A DNA stretch of 5,081 nucleotides from DASPRM01 sp035319065 (lineage in GTDB: Bacteria > Acidobacteriota > Terriglobia > Terriglobales > Acidobacteriaceae). Below are positions 4,961-5,081 of this stretch, piece after piece. Each line of letters starts with the position of its first letter. Positions within the stretch are counted from its first letter, which is position 1. The notes under the pieces are model-generated. The model did not search any database. It was not told where the DNA came from and saw only the letters and a program-made list of their open reading frames with translations. A program made the position numbers and the translations under genes. The stretch lies in NCBI GenBank assembly GCA_035319065.1, contig DATHDM010000266.1:1-5081 (forward strand), given 5' to 3'.

Positions 4961-5081
4961 CTACTGGATCAGTGTGCCGCTTCCGTTCTCGTTGGTCTCC
5001 CCGGCGGGGATGACCACGGCCGCCGCCACGCGGTCGCCCTCCTCAAGCGAAAGCAGGCGGACGCCCTGGGTGGAGCGTCCC
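4961..5081 (-). CDS. gyrA: DNA gyrase subunit A, extreme C-terminus (most of gene outside window)
   Basis: The reverse strand from 5080 down to a TAG stop (4963-4961) encodes 39 residues beginning GRSTQGVRLLSLEEGDRVAA and ending NGSGTLIQ. The GRxTQGV motif followed by a short strand and E-E-G-D is the signature of the last blade of the GyrA C-terminal beta-pinwheel, the domain that wraps DNA and makes gyrase supercoil. E. coli GyrA has GRNTQGV at the matching position. The base at 5081 is the third base of a codon reading NNG on the minus strand, consistent with the Met often preceding this motif. The protein ends soon after the blade and lacks the long acidic tail of E. coli GyrA. ParC is less likely because this motif is typically degenerate there. 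The gene converges on the + strand genes and ends about 3.3 kb from the gyrB stop. Confidence 0.9.
   Translation of the reverse strand, partial: GRSTQGVRLLSLEEGDRVAAAVVIPAGETNENGSGTLIQ

Noticed and set aside
1..5081. A novel defence, mobile or biosynthetic system
   Set aside because: No nuclease, toxin, transposase, integrase, reverse transcriptase, CRISPR-like spacing or synthase motif was found on either strand. The content is housekeeping gyrase genes plus two uncharacterised envelope genes.

Overview
This window looks like chromosomal DNA of a GC-rich Gram-negative-type bacterium, most likely an acidobacterium. The evidence is a Proteobacteria-like GyrB carrying the large Gram-negative-type insertion in its TOPRIM half, a Gly-Val-Pro-rich linker of a kind I associate with Acidobacteriota, and the pairing of DUF4349 and DUF4139 envelope proteins. 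The phylum is inferred from protein style, not proven.

Layout, left to right. (1) Positions 1-1665, + strand: the C-terminal two thirds of gyrB (DNA gyrase subunit B), open at the left edge and closed by a strong intrinsic terminator at 1693-1724. (2) Positions 1725-1877: a short intergenic stretch with a perfect 7-bp inverted repeat and a strong Shine-Dalgarno site. (3) Positions 1878-2922, + strand: a membrane-anchored DUF4349 protein that appears split by a frame change. The N-terminal anchor is in one frame (from 1878) and the DUF4349 domain plus C-terminal membrane helix in another (to 2922). (4) Positions 2923-3222: a 300-bp gap with competing RNA hairpins and a possible fragment of a dispersed repeat. 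(5) Positions 3223-4809, + strand: a secreted DUF4139 protein with a GTG start, a signal peptide and a good ribosome binding site. (6) Positions 4810-4960: a convergent intergenic region with a 9-bp GC-rich hairpin. (7) Positions 4961-5081, - strand: the last 39 codons of gyrA (DNA gyrase subunit A), open at the right edge.

The two gyrase subunit genes therefore point toward each other and end about 3.3 kb apart, with two uncharacterised envelope genes between them. GyrB and GyrA together form the A2B2 topoisomerase that supercoils DNA. The two genes between them encode proteins predicted to act at the membrane or outside the cytoplasm, and nothing in the sequence links them to gyrase.

I found no mobile element, CRISPR array, tRNA, rRNA or recognisable defence system, and no clear novel system. 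The points most worth a second look are the broken reading frame of the DUF4349 gene, the convergent gyrB/gyrA arrangement, the charged extension in GyrB, and the mutually exclusive hairpins after 2922.
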